A stretch of DNA of 64,000 nucleotides from NCBI GenBank assembly GCA_949316235.1, contig OX438749.1, forward strand, positions 20,414,414 to 20,478,413, in the 5' to 3' direction. The position numbers were made by a program, and so were the translations under genes. The notes under the pieces are model-generated. The model searched no databases, was not told the DNA's origin, and saw only the letters and a program-made list of their open reading frames with translations. This stretch comes from Oegoconia quadripuncta (Eukaryota; Arthropoda; Insecta; Lepidoptera; Autostichidae). Of this stretch, positions 23,120-34,002 are shown in pieces (the first letter of the stretch is position 1; each line of letters opens with the position of its first letter).

Positions 23120-24990
23120 AGCACTGCTATTAAAGCGACGGCACTAGAACCCATACTATACAATGACTACGTCTCCCAAACCTTTTTATGATCTGAGCGT
23201 TGGCTTAATGCTGTGGCTATTATATTCGGTTGCTATATAATTTCTTTATATAGGCACTGGGGCGCATCCACTTACCGTGTAAATTATCCGAAATTCTAGT
23301 AATAATGAATGATATCAGAATTTACTAACTGTTCTATATACACCGTGAAACATTTTTCCAAAGACAAAATCGGCAAGGCGTAAAAAAATTTGCCCTGTAC
23401 TCGCGTTTTATAATGGATTTCTTTTTAGTTCAATGATTCTTTGGATGACTTGTTGAGTTTATATAGTCTAAACTGAAGAAAATTGATAAAATTTCGCGGT
23501 GTATACAACCTGATATGTGGCCACGTATTAAACGGAGATTGATAAAATTTAACTACTGGGAGATGCCTCAGTGATTTTGCCACTGGTGCTCTTCTTTGTA
23601 AGTGTACGCTTACCTTTTTACTAGATTTACCATTTTGGATATATTATTATGTAATTCCAGATTTAAAAACAGCTCAATATTTTACCGTAATTATTTTGGG
23701 CTCCGTATATTCTCGTCCTATATTTTTATGTAATTTTATTTGTCACAACAACAAAATGTAATGAATTATTTCAATAGATGTGTACGGTTTTATTCAGTGT
23801 AATAGTTTGGCCAAAAATAAAGCTTATTTATTCAATTATATTTGTTTATTTCTTAAAACTTAAGTGCTATTAACATATTTACTAATAATAATTAAATCTA
23901 TTTTTAATCACTTGCAAATCGGTAGTTACCTAATCGCTCACATAACACATACCGAAAACCTTGCGTCTAATTAAAATTAAAAGGTTGTCAAGGATTAGAA
24001 TCCAGGCCAATTATGATTAAAAAGGAGTTATGTCATAGATGACATTTATAATTACTAATAACCTAAGTTATGGTAACGTCGCAAGGCTCAAGTAGGTACG
24101 TACAGTCTGCTGCAGAGAAACTTGACCCCCCCGTACTTAGAGTTATATGCGAATGGAGGGGTCGTATTTCTCTGCAGCTGACTGTACTTAAAGACAATTA
24201 ATCACTATATTTCACGTGCAGTTGGTCACACTACTAATGTATCCCGTAGTGTGGCTGAATGTTGTATACAGTGATGTAGTCACCTTCAAAAATTGTGTAG
24301 TTGTTCAGATCATCCAACTGAACAACTCATTATGAATAACGTGAATCTATCGAGTAAAACTAAGTGGTAATCACGGGGAACCGTGTTTTGTTACCCTCAC
24401 CCCTGTTGTATCAGTTCTAGTTTTATTTATTTATTAAATGATTATTGCTCTAATTGAACATTAATTAATGAAGAGTAAAAATATGATAAAATAACAAAAA
24501 CACGGAATAAGTAATAATAAACCACTTGATTAATATTTACCTACTCCACGATTTTTCGCGACAATTCGGATTTCTTGTGTAAGCTACTTTAATTTTAGGC
24601 AATACAATACAAATGCACTTTATTGTATAACAGAAAAGAAAACATTTTATAGAAAGTTTCGTTATCAAATATATAATGGAACCATGGCCTACTCGTATTG
24701 AAAAAATTACTGCTTTGTTTAAAGCAAGTCTCAGAATGAATGCACGAAAACATAAACCACATCAAAAAGTAATTCCAACCAATTTCAATTGTATCTTGAG
24801 ACTTCGGGAACATGCACGGTTGTTGAGAGATTTACATCTCTGGTTGTACTTCTTCAGTGTTTGAAAATGTCTGGACGCACTTGGATACCATTAGTAATAT
24901 ATTGTAGTAGGTAAATGACAAATAAATTATTTTTCAATTCAATTAGCGCTTACGGTAATCGTGTCTATTATCATAGAGGAATAACACTAC
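23120..24990. other. Intergenic, few features
   Basis: AT-rich, with a short MITE at 24100-24187. The frames at 24595-24864 overlap in opposite directions and show no domain. Confidence 0.4.
24100..24187. mobile_element. 88-bp MITE with near-perfect inverted ends
   Basis: GTACAGTCTGCTGCAGAGAAACTT (left) pairs with AATTTCTCTGCAGCTGACTGTAC-like sequence at the right; the arms continue through a C-rich / GAGGGG stretch. It is too small to code and is likely a miniature non-autonomous element. Confidence 0.7.
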
Positions 24991-25000
24991 ACCGCTATTA

Positions 25001-27091
25001 TTAATCTTTTTTTAATACTGCCCCTTTCAGATCAGACAGGGTGTTTGTTACTCGTTTTAGTATATCTTCTTTTGTAATGAATTTTAAAATGTTTTTAACC
25101 GCATTAACAGCACCTCCCACTACGACACGGTTCCACCAATTTGGAGATCCTAAGAAGACATCTTTATTTTGAAATGGAGGATATTGCGATGGCAGTGATA
25201 CTCCTCTAAATGGTGTAATATTTGCTGGCGCAATAATTGCTGGTGTAATACTTGCTGGTGTAATACTTGCTGGTGTTGTTGCGGGTGTGAGCGATATATT
25301 TGGTGGAATAGCTGAGCTTTCTAGGCCATCTCGTGATCCCTGTTTATTGGCTAATGCCTGTCGGCCATCTGAGCTCTGCTGTGCTTCTGATCCCTGTTGA
25401 CTGTTAAAGTCCTGCGCTCCTGATTCTTGTTGACTATCCAATCTCTGTTGGCTGTATAAATCTTGCTGGTCTCCTGATTTTTGATGCTCATCTAAGTCTT
25501 GCTGGGCTCCTGAACCCAGTTGACTGTCTGATTTCTGCTGGCCGTCCAAGCCCTGCTGGGTTTCTGATCCTCGATTGATTAATCTATATTGGGCGACTGA
25601 GCCCTGTTGGTCTATGGGCCCATCTTGGCTGTCTGACTCCTTTGAACTCTGTTGGCCGTCTGATCTTAGACTAATATTTGTCAATGGCTTTAGCCGATTA
25701 TTGAAACTTGATGTAGTAAAGCGGTCTGGCGGGAAATTGTAATATTGTTGAATATTTACTCCTAAATTGTGGCTCGATGTTGTCCGTGGAGTAGGAAATT
25801 GTTGAAGCTTTCCTAAATTTTCAATTAAATTTTTATATAAATCTGGTCTTCTAAGGCCTGAGCGCTGTAATGAATTACGCAGTATTACTCTATTGATCAT
25901 TACTTTTCTTTTCGGATAAATTATATCTAGTTCTTGCCAATCCGGTGCCTGGGTTGACACCTTCCGTTCTAAGTCTTGTAATGAGTTTTGTGTTGAATAA
26001 CCAAGGTCTTGTAAGGAGTTTAGCGTCCGGTTTGGATCTGCTATATATGTGATCTCTGTTGCATTATCCGAAGATTGTGTTGAAGAAATATTATCTTGTA
26101 AATACATACTACCAGAACCGTCTAGCGAATGATTTGGGTCCTGTGTCGAAACGTGATTATCTACGTTTACTAAAGGTATTGAGATCTTCTGTTCAAAGTT
26201 TTGTAATGAGTTCTGTGTTGAGTAACCAAGGCCTTGTAAGGAATCCAATGTCCGGTTTGGATCTGCTATAGATGTGCTCTCTGTTGCATTATCCGAAAAT
26301 TGTGTTGAAGAAAACTTATCTTGTAAATACATATTACTAGAATCGTCCGGCGAACGATTTGGACCCTGTGTCGAAATTTGATTATCTACGTATGCTAAAG
26401 GGTTGTTTAAATTGTTTACCGAATCAACCTGCTCTATGTCTTGTGAAGAAGAATCTAAATTATCCACTGCCTTGTTTGAAAGTAGTTTGAAATTAACTAG
26501 TTCGTGTAAAGAAATGTCATGACTGTCTGGCGGATTTCTATCCTCTATCGCAATCGGATTATCGTCTGATAAAGAGTTGTCTAAACTGTGTGCTAGATTA
26601 ACCGCAGTGGGTCTTTTAGGAAGCTCTATTTCCTGCAATACATTTTCACGACCGCCATCCAAGTCATCATGAGTTGTTTCTAGGTCTCTTATATCTGAAC
26701 TGTACTGTGGACCATGCCAGTCCTCTAGAGAACTATCTAAACTGTCTGGATTATCTAGGTCTTGCAACGAACTATCTAAATTAGCTAGTTGTTTAAATGG
26801 ATCCCGCGTCAAATGAATCTTATGATGGGGTCGGGAGGACGTAACTGGTGGACTGTCAGAGGTCGAAATATCTACTCTGCTCGTATTTGAACCCGGCTTT
26901 GATTTCTTTAAATCAATACTATTGTGTGAACTGTCTTTAATAATGTTTGAATTTGAATATGCCCAAGAATGTAACATATACCTTGTTGGAATTTGTGTTG
27001 TTCTTGTCGGTTGCATAGTTACTGGAATTTCCGACCTTTGCTGCCTAGATAGATCCGACAGTTGATACACAGATCCACGATTAAATCTTGG
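25001..27091 (-). CDS. Unknown Gln/Ser/Asp-rich 696-codon frame, continuous with the cyclase frame across a TGA
   Basis: No family recognised. The long track starts at a GTG (27070), so that start is doubtful. The frame is open from directly after the cyclase TGA (27094-27092). The first in-frame ATG is at 27016. Numbering from the GTG: acidic N-terminal half rich in LDSSLQDLD-type motifs; two copies of a ~72-residue unit at about 226-297 (26395-26180) and 301-371 (26170-25958), each holding YLQD..SSTQ, SDNATE, ADPNRTL and GYSTQNSLQ; a Gln-rich tract at about 471-580 with QQ every 6-8 residues; TP(A/S)IITPA-like repeats at about 594-620; a C-terminal NWWNRVVVGGAVNAVKNI then basic helix ending in KKD. 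No signal peptide or membrane segment is obvious. Such a long open frame in AT-rich DNA argues for coding. Alternatives: a C-terminal extension by stop readthrough, a separate downstream cistron, or a product of alternative splicing. Confidence 0.7.
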   Translation of the reverse strand, partial: PRFNRGSVYQLSDLSRQQRSEIPVTMQPTRTTQIPTRYMLHSWAYSNSNIIKDSSHNSIDLKKSKPGSNTSRVDISTSDSPPVTSSRPHHKIHLTRDPFKQLANLDSSLQDLDNPDSLDSSLEDWHGPQYSSDIRDLETTHDDLDGGRENVLQEIELPKRPTAVNLAHSLDNSLSDDNPIAIEDRNPPDSHDISLHELVNFKLLSNKAVDNLDSSSQDIEQVDSVNNLNNPLAYVDNQISTQGPNRSPDDSSNMYLQDKFSSTQFSDNATESTSIADPNRTLDSLQGLGYSTQNSLQNFEQKISIPLVNVDNHVSTQDPNHSLDGSGSMYLQDNISSTQSSDNATEITYIADPNRTLNSLQDLGYSTQNSLQDLERKVSTQAPDWQELDIIYPKRKVMINRVILRNSLQRSGLRRPDLYKNLIENLGKLQQFPTPRTTSSHNLGVNIQQYYNFPPDRFTTSSFNNRLKPLTNISLRSDGQQSSKESDSQDGPIDQQGSVAQYRLINRGSETQQGLDGQQKSDSQLGSGAQQDLDEHQKSGDQQDLYSQQRLDSQQESGAQDFNSQQGSEAQQSSDGRQALANKQGSRDGLESSAIPPNISLTPATTPASITPASITPAIIAPANITPFRGVSLPSQYPPFQNKDVFLGSPNWWNRVVVGGAVNAVKNILKFITKEDILKRVTNTLSDLKGAVLKKD

Positions 27092-28416
27092 TCAGTCCAT
27101 GATCTCTTCAAGATTAACGTCGTGGTTTCTACTCGGAAGCTGTCTGATGGCTTCGCCTACGTCCTTCAAGGCGATGATGACTTGTTTCTTAATGTTTCGA
27201 GCTGGACAGAAGGCCGTCAAACGTGTTGGCACGTAGTTGGTGTTTAGGAGCTTGAGCGGCATAGCAATTGCTATGCAACCCTGTTCTGAAAAGTGGACAG
27301 TCATATTAGGATACTACAATCGAAAGGACTACAATAATAATGTCGGATATATACATATCACTGGAAAATCCATTATTAAGAATGGATACTTGTTAAGAAT
27401 AAACTTTTAATTAATATACATGACTTGGTTATACATTTTTGAATTGGTTATAGGTATCATAAATCACCTATTTTCTTTATAATTCTAACTGCCTAGACGA
27501 AAGGATTCCAAAAAAAAGATTTATATGTTATAATACGACTGAGAGCACGATCAGCTTACTTATTGAAATCAGCTTACTAAACGTACCTACAACACTGGTG
27601 TAGTCTCAAAGTCGTAACCTATCTTATCTAATAGATTTTCTGTGATCGCAGAAAAACTTACCAGGTATTTTCTTTCTCAAATTGACGTTCTCGATCATAT
27701 AAATTCCGCTCTTCCCCAATAAGTTGGAGACGGTCCTCATGGTTAGCTCCCTGGTCTGCTCTGACTCCAGGGTTGGCGCATCGGTGGCCACGCCCACAAC
27801 GTGTGTCAAATTCTTTGCTATCCACTCTGCTAACTCGTAGCTTATGCCTGAAGGAATAAAAGGAAATGAGATTCGTGGAATCCTCATTCTCAAACGCAGA
27901 TGCTTTACCTATGATTATCATATCCCAAAAAATTGAAAACGAAATCTAGAAGTTCCATAAATAGTGCTCCAAAAACAACGAAGGTATTTAGATGTGTTCA
28001 CTAATAAGGGGCAGCATAGATAACGGATGTTTTGTAATCCGTGTATGCAACATTTGATGAGAGTGGAAGAAGCAAAAGTAGGATCGTTGCAAGTGGAAAT
28101 CAGGTCTCTGCCTACCCCAACGGGAAACACGTGTGAGCATATGTATGTAATGTACCTATTGGTAACTATTCACAACCCATTGTAATAAGGTATTCAAGAG
28201 GAATCAAGGCTAGTAGATAACTCATTCACTCACCAGGTATCTTGCATACACAACTCCTCAGCTTCTTATCGGGGTCTTCCTTCCAACCGAACTTGAAGAG
28301 AAGCAGAGTCGGCTCGCGAGGGTCATGCCTCAGCACCAGCCACTGGAGAGCCACGTCCAGGGTCAGGATCAGTGTGGGGTCCAGGCGGACCAGCGAGCTG
28401 ACGTCTATCACGATCA
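27092..28416 (-). CDS. Cyclase-domain (kynurenine-formamidase-like) protein, last three exons
   Basis: Exons in transcript order: 28416-28234 (acceptor TATAAG; begins with a split codon then IVIDVSSLVRLDP; donor GTGAGT), 27847-27662 (acceptor CTTCAG; donor GTAAGT) and 27282-27092 (acceptor TTTTCAG, start approximate; ends NLEEIMD, TGA). Joined, it reads CKIPGISYELAEW, THVVGVATDAPTLE, GIYMIENVNLRKKIPEQGC and IAIAMPLKLLNTNYVPTRL. These are the landmarks of the metal-dependent cyclase/KynB fold: FPGIS, GV..D.P, .EN, .PLK. About 183 residues are present. The N-terminal ~100 residues with the HxGTHxD metal motif were not found in the window. The family hydrolyses N-formylkynurenine or similar cyclic substrates, but the His normally about 12 residues before the conserved Glu appears to be Ser here, so activity is doubtful. 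The intron at 27848-28233 holds an RTE tail (about 28060-28140). Confidence 0.8.
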
Positions 28417-30220
28417 CTTATAGAAAAAGAGGACAGTTAGACTGACGAAATAATCTCACCAACAACTTATCTCACACGAAAGTACCTACTCCTTACTAAC
28501 TTTTACAAATATCGCACTATTTTTTACATGTTTTCGAATACAATTGTTTTTTTTTTCTGTACTATGCAATAAAGTGTTATATAACTAAAATAACAAACTG
28601 AAATTAGCAACACTACAATGTCGTACGGTCAGGTTGAGCGTCGGTGGCGCTGTGGAGGACTAAGTTCGAACCCAGGCAGGCCATGTACCAATGAGTTTTT
28701 AAAATTAATTTAATTATGTGCATTTATCCGACTGCTCTTAAACGGCGAAGGAAAACATCCTGAGGAAAACTACAAGCCTGAGAAATAAAAAAAAACCCGC
28801 ACTGGGCCTGCGTCAAAGAGTATAGTAACTATTTACCGAGAAAGAGTGGCAACTCCGTGGTTAAATTTGCATGTATAGACAGTGCTGCTGCCAGCGATTG
28901 GTTGAGGAATTAAATCTATCTATACATACCTACGTACACTGATTATATAGGTAGAAACTGGGTTTAGAAATAGGTATTGTTGTTTATGAGGAAATTTTTA
29001 TTTCTCATAACTAATTTCTTTAAATTAGCTATGAAAAACAAGTATAACAAAAACAAACAACAAATTAACAAAAATCTGAACTTTTACAAAAACTTTCAAA
29101 CGGAAATCGACGTTGACTCGAGAGCTCGACATGACATCACCCACCGGTAAGATGGCGGCTGCTGCCACAGAATACTAATAACGGTTAGTTCGTGAACCGC
29201 AGTTCAGAGGTCGCAGTCTGCTATGAAAATTGATGACATTTGAAGTGTGGCCTGGCCTGCGTGTCGGACTATGGCACATACTCCCTCAATATGAGGGAAG
29301 GTCTATATCCCTGCAGAGGGATGATTACGGACTGATGATGATGACAAAGTCGTAATACAGTAAAGCACACGCGCGCCTAATCTACGCTCCCATGCAAATT
29401 TTTTTTTTTTAGCGCGCGACCTCACCTCAGAGAAAGCCTGGCATTGTCTAGTCACTTTTACTTGACTAGAACAGTAGAGCAACTACTATTTTGTTGTCTT
29501 CCTATCATGTTTGGGGACAATTTTTATAATGCAAAAAAGTATTTACTATGTACATGCGGGAATAAAAAATTAAATTAGCACTATGTAAGTATAAATTCAT
29601 GGACATTGATTTATGTTGGTATAGGTACGGGTAGTCAATAATAATGATTGATTTATATACTTAATAGGTAGGTACATAATAATAATTGCAGTTAACTAAA
29701 TAATTACCTACATTTAATCATTTTGCCAATATGAGAATAATAGCTACTTACAATGTCAAAGATGCAAAAGTAGGTCAATGTTGCTAGAATACGGGTCACA
29801 ATATTGTAACGAATGAGGCATTTATACGCCGATTGTGGTGGACGTTGTCTTGTCTTTTCCGTGCTTCTTACGAAAGTAAAATAATGACGTCCGCGGTGGC
29901 AAAGCACTGTCCTATCATAGTCGTTGCGTGAATGCTTATATTGGCAAAGTCCAAAATGCTTAAATAAGGATTTAATATAACATAGAATTTCTTCAAATAC
30001 ATTGAATGTGTTAACTCAATGCAAATGTATTATCTTTATCGGTAGAAGCTTTGTTGGCTAATGTACGATGCATACTGTAACAAATACTCCTGTCCTAATA
30101 TTTATAGCTGTTTGCTTTCCTTTAAATAAATAAATTAAAAAAAAAAACGAAGGAAAGGGTAGGATTCGTGGTAAATACGGTCGTTCTGCTGTTGAATGTA
30201 TAATAGAGTTCTTAGATTTG
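28417..30220. other. Intergenic or upstream intron with dispersed repeats
   Basis: Contains two copies of the family that ends in ATGATGATGA: 28630-28800 (GGTGGCGCTG, TCGAACCCAGGCAGGCCATG, TCCGACTGCTC, GAAAACATCCTGAGGAAAC) and 29240-29345 (GGCCTG, CCCATACTCCCTC-like text, CCCTGCAGAGGGATGATTACGG). No missing N-terminal cyclase exon was recognised. Confidence 0.45.
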
Positions 30221-30221
30221 T

Positions 30222-30448
30222 GACGACAATTGGTGTAGTAGTGACCCTGTCAGCGAAACCAACGGTTGCGGGTTCGAATCCCGCGACGGATAAATGTTTG
30301 TGTGATAAATATGAACGTTTATTCCTGAGTCATGGATGTTTATATAAATATTTATGTATGTTTATCCGTTATCTAGTATCCATAGTTCAAGCTTTGCTTA
30401 GTTTGGGACTAGATGATTGGTGTAAGTGTCCGAAATATTTATTTATTT
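30222..30448 (+). mobile_element. tRNA-derived SINE (type S1), near complete
   Basis: GACGACAATTGGTGTAGTAGTGACCC (A-box region), GGTTGCGGGTTCGAATCCCGCG (B box), TAAATGTTTGTGTGATAAATATGAACG, GTTTATCCGTTATCTAGTATCC, TTTGCTTAGTTTGGGACTAGATGATTGG and a (TATT)n tail. Same family: 38146-38365 and 38592-38777 (reverse), 47645-47762, and tail-only pieces 48270-48363 and 56985-57078. The frame across it is not a gene. Confidence 0.8.
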
Positions 30449-30840
30449 GTAAGTAGGTAGGTTTTTTCTTCACACACACGCAATCATAAAAGTTATTTTT
30501 TCTATAAATATAGAATTTATAGAAATTTAAAGGAGGAAAAAATTCCTCCCTCCCGCTACAAGTGGAAACGCGCTTGACTTTGTCGTTTTGCTTTTTAAAA
30601 CCTTATGAAAGAGGGGTTGCGCTGAAAACCAGCGCTGTCAAGTGCCTTAGCTTAGCAAGTCCAGTAAAAATACGCATTTTTTGTGGTGTAAGCTTAAAGT
30701 TCCTGATTTATTGTAGAAGGATAGAGTAACTAGGTACCCATCGGTAATGAAATAAAAATGTTTTCTAACAATTCTGTAGCTTACTTAGTTCTGCCGGCAG
30801 AACTAATCGCAAATTCGCACGATGTACTGCAGACGTCAAA

Positions 30841-31173
30841 ATGACCCTATTTAACGCGTTCTGTCAGTCATTTTACTCTAGTGGCCTGTGGGTGGCATAC
30901 ACGCGCCGAGCCTACAACGTCCTATGCGTTCAGTACAACAACGCCTTCAGGATGCTGTTGGGACTATCATGGCGCTCAAAAATGTTTGCGGAGGCACGTA
31001 CAGATGGATTTCACGGTATAATGCGTAAGAAAGCAGCCTCTATGCTGCAGCGTCTGCGCAACATCTGCATCCTGAAAATGATTGCTGCCAGACCGGACTG
31101 CCCCATTCAGAAACACTGGGTGGAGTTAGTTATAGGTCCAAGGTGTCGAAAATTTATGTTGCCCTATTTATAA
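30841..31173 (+). mobile_element. LINE C-terminal fragment (Jockey/CR1-like)
   Basis: 110-codon frame: LFNAFCQSFYSSGLWVAYTR, YNNAFRMLLGLSWRSKMFAE, ARTDGFHGIMRKKAASMLQR, ILKMIAARPDCPIQKHWVEL. This pattern (YNNAFR.LLGL…MFAEA..D.F…R) is the widespread C-terminal end of insect non-LTR reverse transcriptases. The start corresponds to mid-domain, so it is truncated. Confidence 0.8.
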
Positions 31174-31196
31174 TTTAACAATACTAACATAGTACC

Positions 31197-31485
31197 TATA
31201 CTAAGTACAATCCCACGGGAACTACTTACTTTATCGGGAAAAAAATATCATATGTTTTAATCTATGGTATGTTCTACCTGGATACCAAATTTCAGCCAAA
31301 TCCGTTCAACAGAGATAAGATAGCCAGTACCCCAAATGTGTTGGGGTTTCCGGGTCAGTACGCTTCCACCTTCGACCTCATCTTCACTTAACATCAGGTG
31401 CGATTGAGGTCAAGTACCAAGCCGTTTCCCCGTGATTGAGCAACAAACAAACATCCAAACTTTTGCATTTATAATATTATTTAGA
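31197..31485 (+). repeat. LINE-tail repeat with nested T1 repeat piece
   Basis: The outer repeat is the 588-810 family (CCACGGGAACTACTTACTTTATCGGG … CCAAATCCGTTCA … GTGATTGAGCAACAAACAAAC … TTTATAATATTATTTAGAT). It is interrupted at about 31313-31424 by the reversed T1 repeat (CCCCAAATGTGTTGGGGTTTCCGGGTCAG … CATCAGGTGCGATTGAGGTC). Confidence 0.65.
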
Positions 31486-31796
31486 TATGATCTGAAATAA
31501 ATTTATTTATTACTATTATTATTTATGACACAGATAGGCTGGATAATTATAAAGTTATCATTATGCAGGTTTAGATATTAATCACCAATCGGTACTGGGA
31601 CTACATGTTGCATACCTACCATCTTGACCGTGTAAAATGTATGCGTGATACTAACATTTAGTCAACAAATATTCTGTAGGAATCACGGCTGGATGCATGG
31701 CTCCACTGGGCGCTGTAAACTCCAGGTGCATGCTCGTGCCAAGCCCTGGAACGCCGCAGTTGATGCAAATCTTCCTGGAGACATGAATAAGGACAA

Positions 31797-31940
31797 TGGT
31801 ATCGATTCGGATGTACACCAACTAAACTAAACTAAAACCAGTTTTAAAATAGTACTGTCTCTTGCTCCCTGGAACAGGACGATGCGATGGCACCACTCCA
31901 AAACTGATTTTAGTTTAGTTGGTGTACATCGACACCAATG
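31797..31940. mobile_element. MITE family M1, copy 1
   Basis: Ends GGTATCGATTCGGATGTACACCAACTAAACTAAA and …TTTTAGTTTAGTTGGTGTACATCGACACC form a terminal inverted repeat of about 40 bp around a core with CTCCCTGGAACAGGACGATGCGATGGCACCACTC. Other copies: 35047-35200, 54386-54534. Confidence 0.8.
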
Positions 31941-32084
31941 ATTGACATTAATTAATTAGCTATGTTATTAAATTGTTACTTGTACAATATTGGCAGTTCA
32001 CAAATTGTGTATCACAATGAAATTATTTGATTGATTGCGGACATTTTTAGTGCGTTAAACCGTTGGTACCTAAATAGCTTCACG

Positions 32085-32310
32085 GATGGTTTTTACTGCC
32101 CAAGGAATGAGGGTAATGATTTTCGAGTGTAGTGTATGTATGTCCGTTATACTGTAGCCTAAACGGCTTGACCGATTTCGAAGTGCATGGTATCTTTAGA
32201 TTCGTCTTAGTACCCGGAGTGTCAAAGCATACATTTTATGGGAAACAATCCAACAAGGCGTCCGCAAAATACTAGATATGCTGTCGGGTTTTTTGTTTTC
32301 TAAATACTTA
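32085..32310. repeat. Interspersed repeat family 'TGCCCAAGGAATGAGGGTAATG'
   Basis: Third copy of the family at 3275-3455 and 5825-6010: GGGTAATGATTTTCGAGTGTAG, TAAACGGCTTGACCGATTTCGAAGTG, GGAGTGTCAAAGCA and a TTTTTTGTTTTCTAAATACTTAAATAG end. Confidence 0.6.
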
Positions 32311-32329
32311 AATAGTTATTGCTGCAAGA

Positions 32330-32500
32330 GGAGATACGAGGAGTCTGCTATATACCACCAGCCCCCGTAGTATGACAGCGTTTGTCGCACGCGACGCGAC
32401 GTGAGAGTGGGATAGTTGTATATTTCGTCCAAACGAATGAGCAGGACAAATACTATCTCGCGCGACATAAACTTTAAAAATGGCGCCTGTCATGCTTCCA
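32330..32500. repeat. Interspersed repeat, inverted partner of 49870-50010
   Basis: ACCACCAGCCCCCGTAGTATGACAGCG … GTGGGATAGTTGTATATTTCGTCC … AACGAATGAGCAGGAC appears as reverse complement at 49870-50010, inside lipase A intron 3. Confidence 0.6.
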
Positions 32501-32866
32501 GTACAGGTGGTAGCCTCATTACTTTTGGCATGAGGTTGGCTAGGTGGGTATTAGTTAAAGGGTAAGGAAATCCACCGATTTCTGTCAAGAATAAGAGAGC
32601 CCAGTTACAGGCTTATCGCCCTAATACTTAAACGATTCTTGACTTTCGAAGTCAACGGGGCGGCTGCGGAGGCGGCGCGGGGAGCGGCGGACGAGCGATG
32701 CTCTCATGCCCCCCGCTCCCCGCTGACTTCGAAAATAAGGCTTAAAAGCACCTCGAATATCATGCTGCCACTTTTTCTTCTTAGCGAGTCGATGGCAAAC
32801 ATGAAATTCTTAAGAACCAGAATGCGACCACGCGTATTGCATTGTCTGTGGAATCGTAGAGGTCCT

Positions 32867-33136
32867 CTAGCCTTCAAGTGTCGAGACACGTAAAGAGCAT
32901 AGAAGATGCCCCATAGTTTGTGATGTGTCACCGCACAAGCACCTGTTGTCGTCCGTGTAGCCCCAATTGGACATGTTCTCTCGGCGTCTACCGACCTTGG
33001 TACGCAGTCTATTGAGTGGTTTTATGAGACCCGATGGAAGCTTCTCTGCAAGTGTAATGCTGTCACTTGTACCTATGTCGTTGTCATTCAAAGCGATGTT
33101 CAGACTGAGCAAAGTTAATACATAATTTATGGGCAC
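32867..33136 (-). mobile_element. LINE/RNase-H tail fragment
   Basis: Minus-strand frame with LIKPLNRLRTKVGRRRENMS, NWGYTDDNRCLCGDTSQTMG and HLLCSL, the well-known 'LNRLRTG.GR….WG……C.CG…QT..HLL.C' ending of Jockey-type insect LINEs. Truncated at the 5' side; not a host gene. Confidence 0.78.
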
Positions 33137-33369
33137 TGTATACTCTTTTATAACCTTATACCTGAGAATATAATTAATCTAAATGAAAAACAATTTTAAA
33201 ACCATGTCAAAACAACATTAACAAAAAAAGGTTATTACAAAATTAGTGACTACCTGAATGACAAAAACGCTTGGTATTGATACTTCGCCCAGCTCCCGAA
33301 AATTATAAAATTGTATTAGTTGTTTATACTTTTATATATATGTATAAAAAAAGAAAAGAAAATGATCGT

Positions 33370-33580
33370 GTGGGTTTTGTTGCGCCGCTTCTTTTCCCAC
33401 GGATGATTTCCCTTTCAGAAGCGGTGGTAGCTTGGACATACTGGACTGACCGAAAATTGCTTAGCCCTATCTTTATTTCCAATAGATTTAAATTGACATT
33501 CAACAAATGATATCATGTATCTTACGTTGAAATAAATGCTTGAAGTTTGTAGTTTGATGGAATGGTCCCCTCAAGGGCGT
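33370..33580. repeat. Interspersed repeat, inverted partner of 4520-4735
   Basis: CGCCGCTTCTTTTCCC … CTTTCAGAAGCGGTGGTAGCTTGGACATACTGG … AAATGATATCATGTATCTTACGTTGAAATAAATGCTTG is the reverse complement of 4520-4735. Confidence 0.6.
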
Positions 33581-34002
33581 TAGAAGGGTTTCATAATTTT
33601 CCCTCCTTTATAGATAAGTAGTACATGTTTAATTAGAAACACATTTCTATAAAGGGACAATTTAGGAGAGAACGTTTTGCGCCAGTACGGTGATGGCTTC
33701 AGTATAAATCGTACCTAACCTTTGGCCCCCGTCCGTTTACAAGTATTATCTGAGGTATCGATAAAGAGCAGTCATCCTCGTTAATCTTGGACGTTGGTTG
33801 AATCCTTTATTTTTCGTTTGTACTTTGGCGCCTACTTATTATCATGATGATGATAGGTGTGCATGAATAGGGACACGATAACGAATCCGATTTAGTACTT
33901 AAAATATCGATACTTTAATTCAATATTTTGTAATAATTAGAGTAAGTACCTACTTACTTACTTTGCATCAAATATCGAATCGATTCAATCAAGCAAACTA
34001 GT

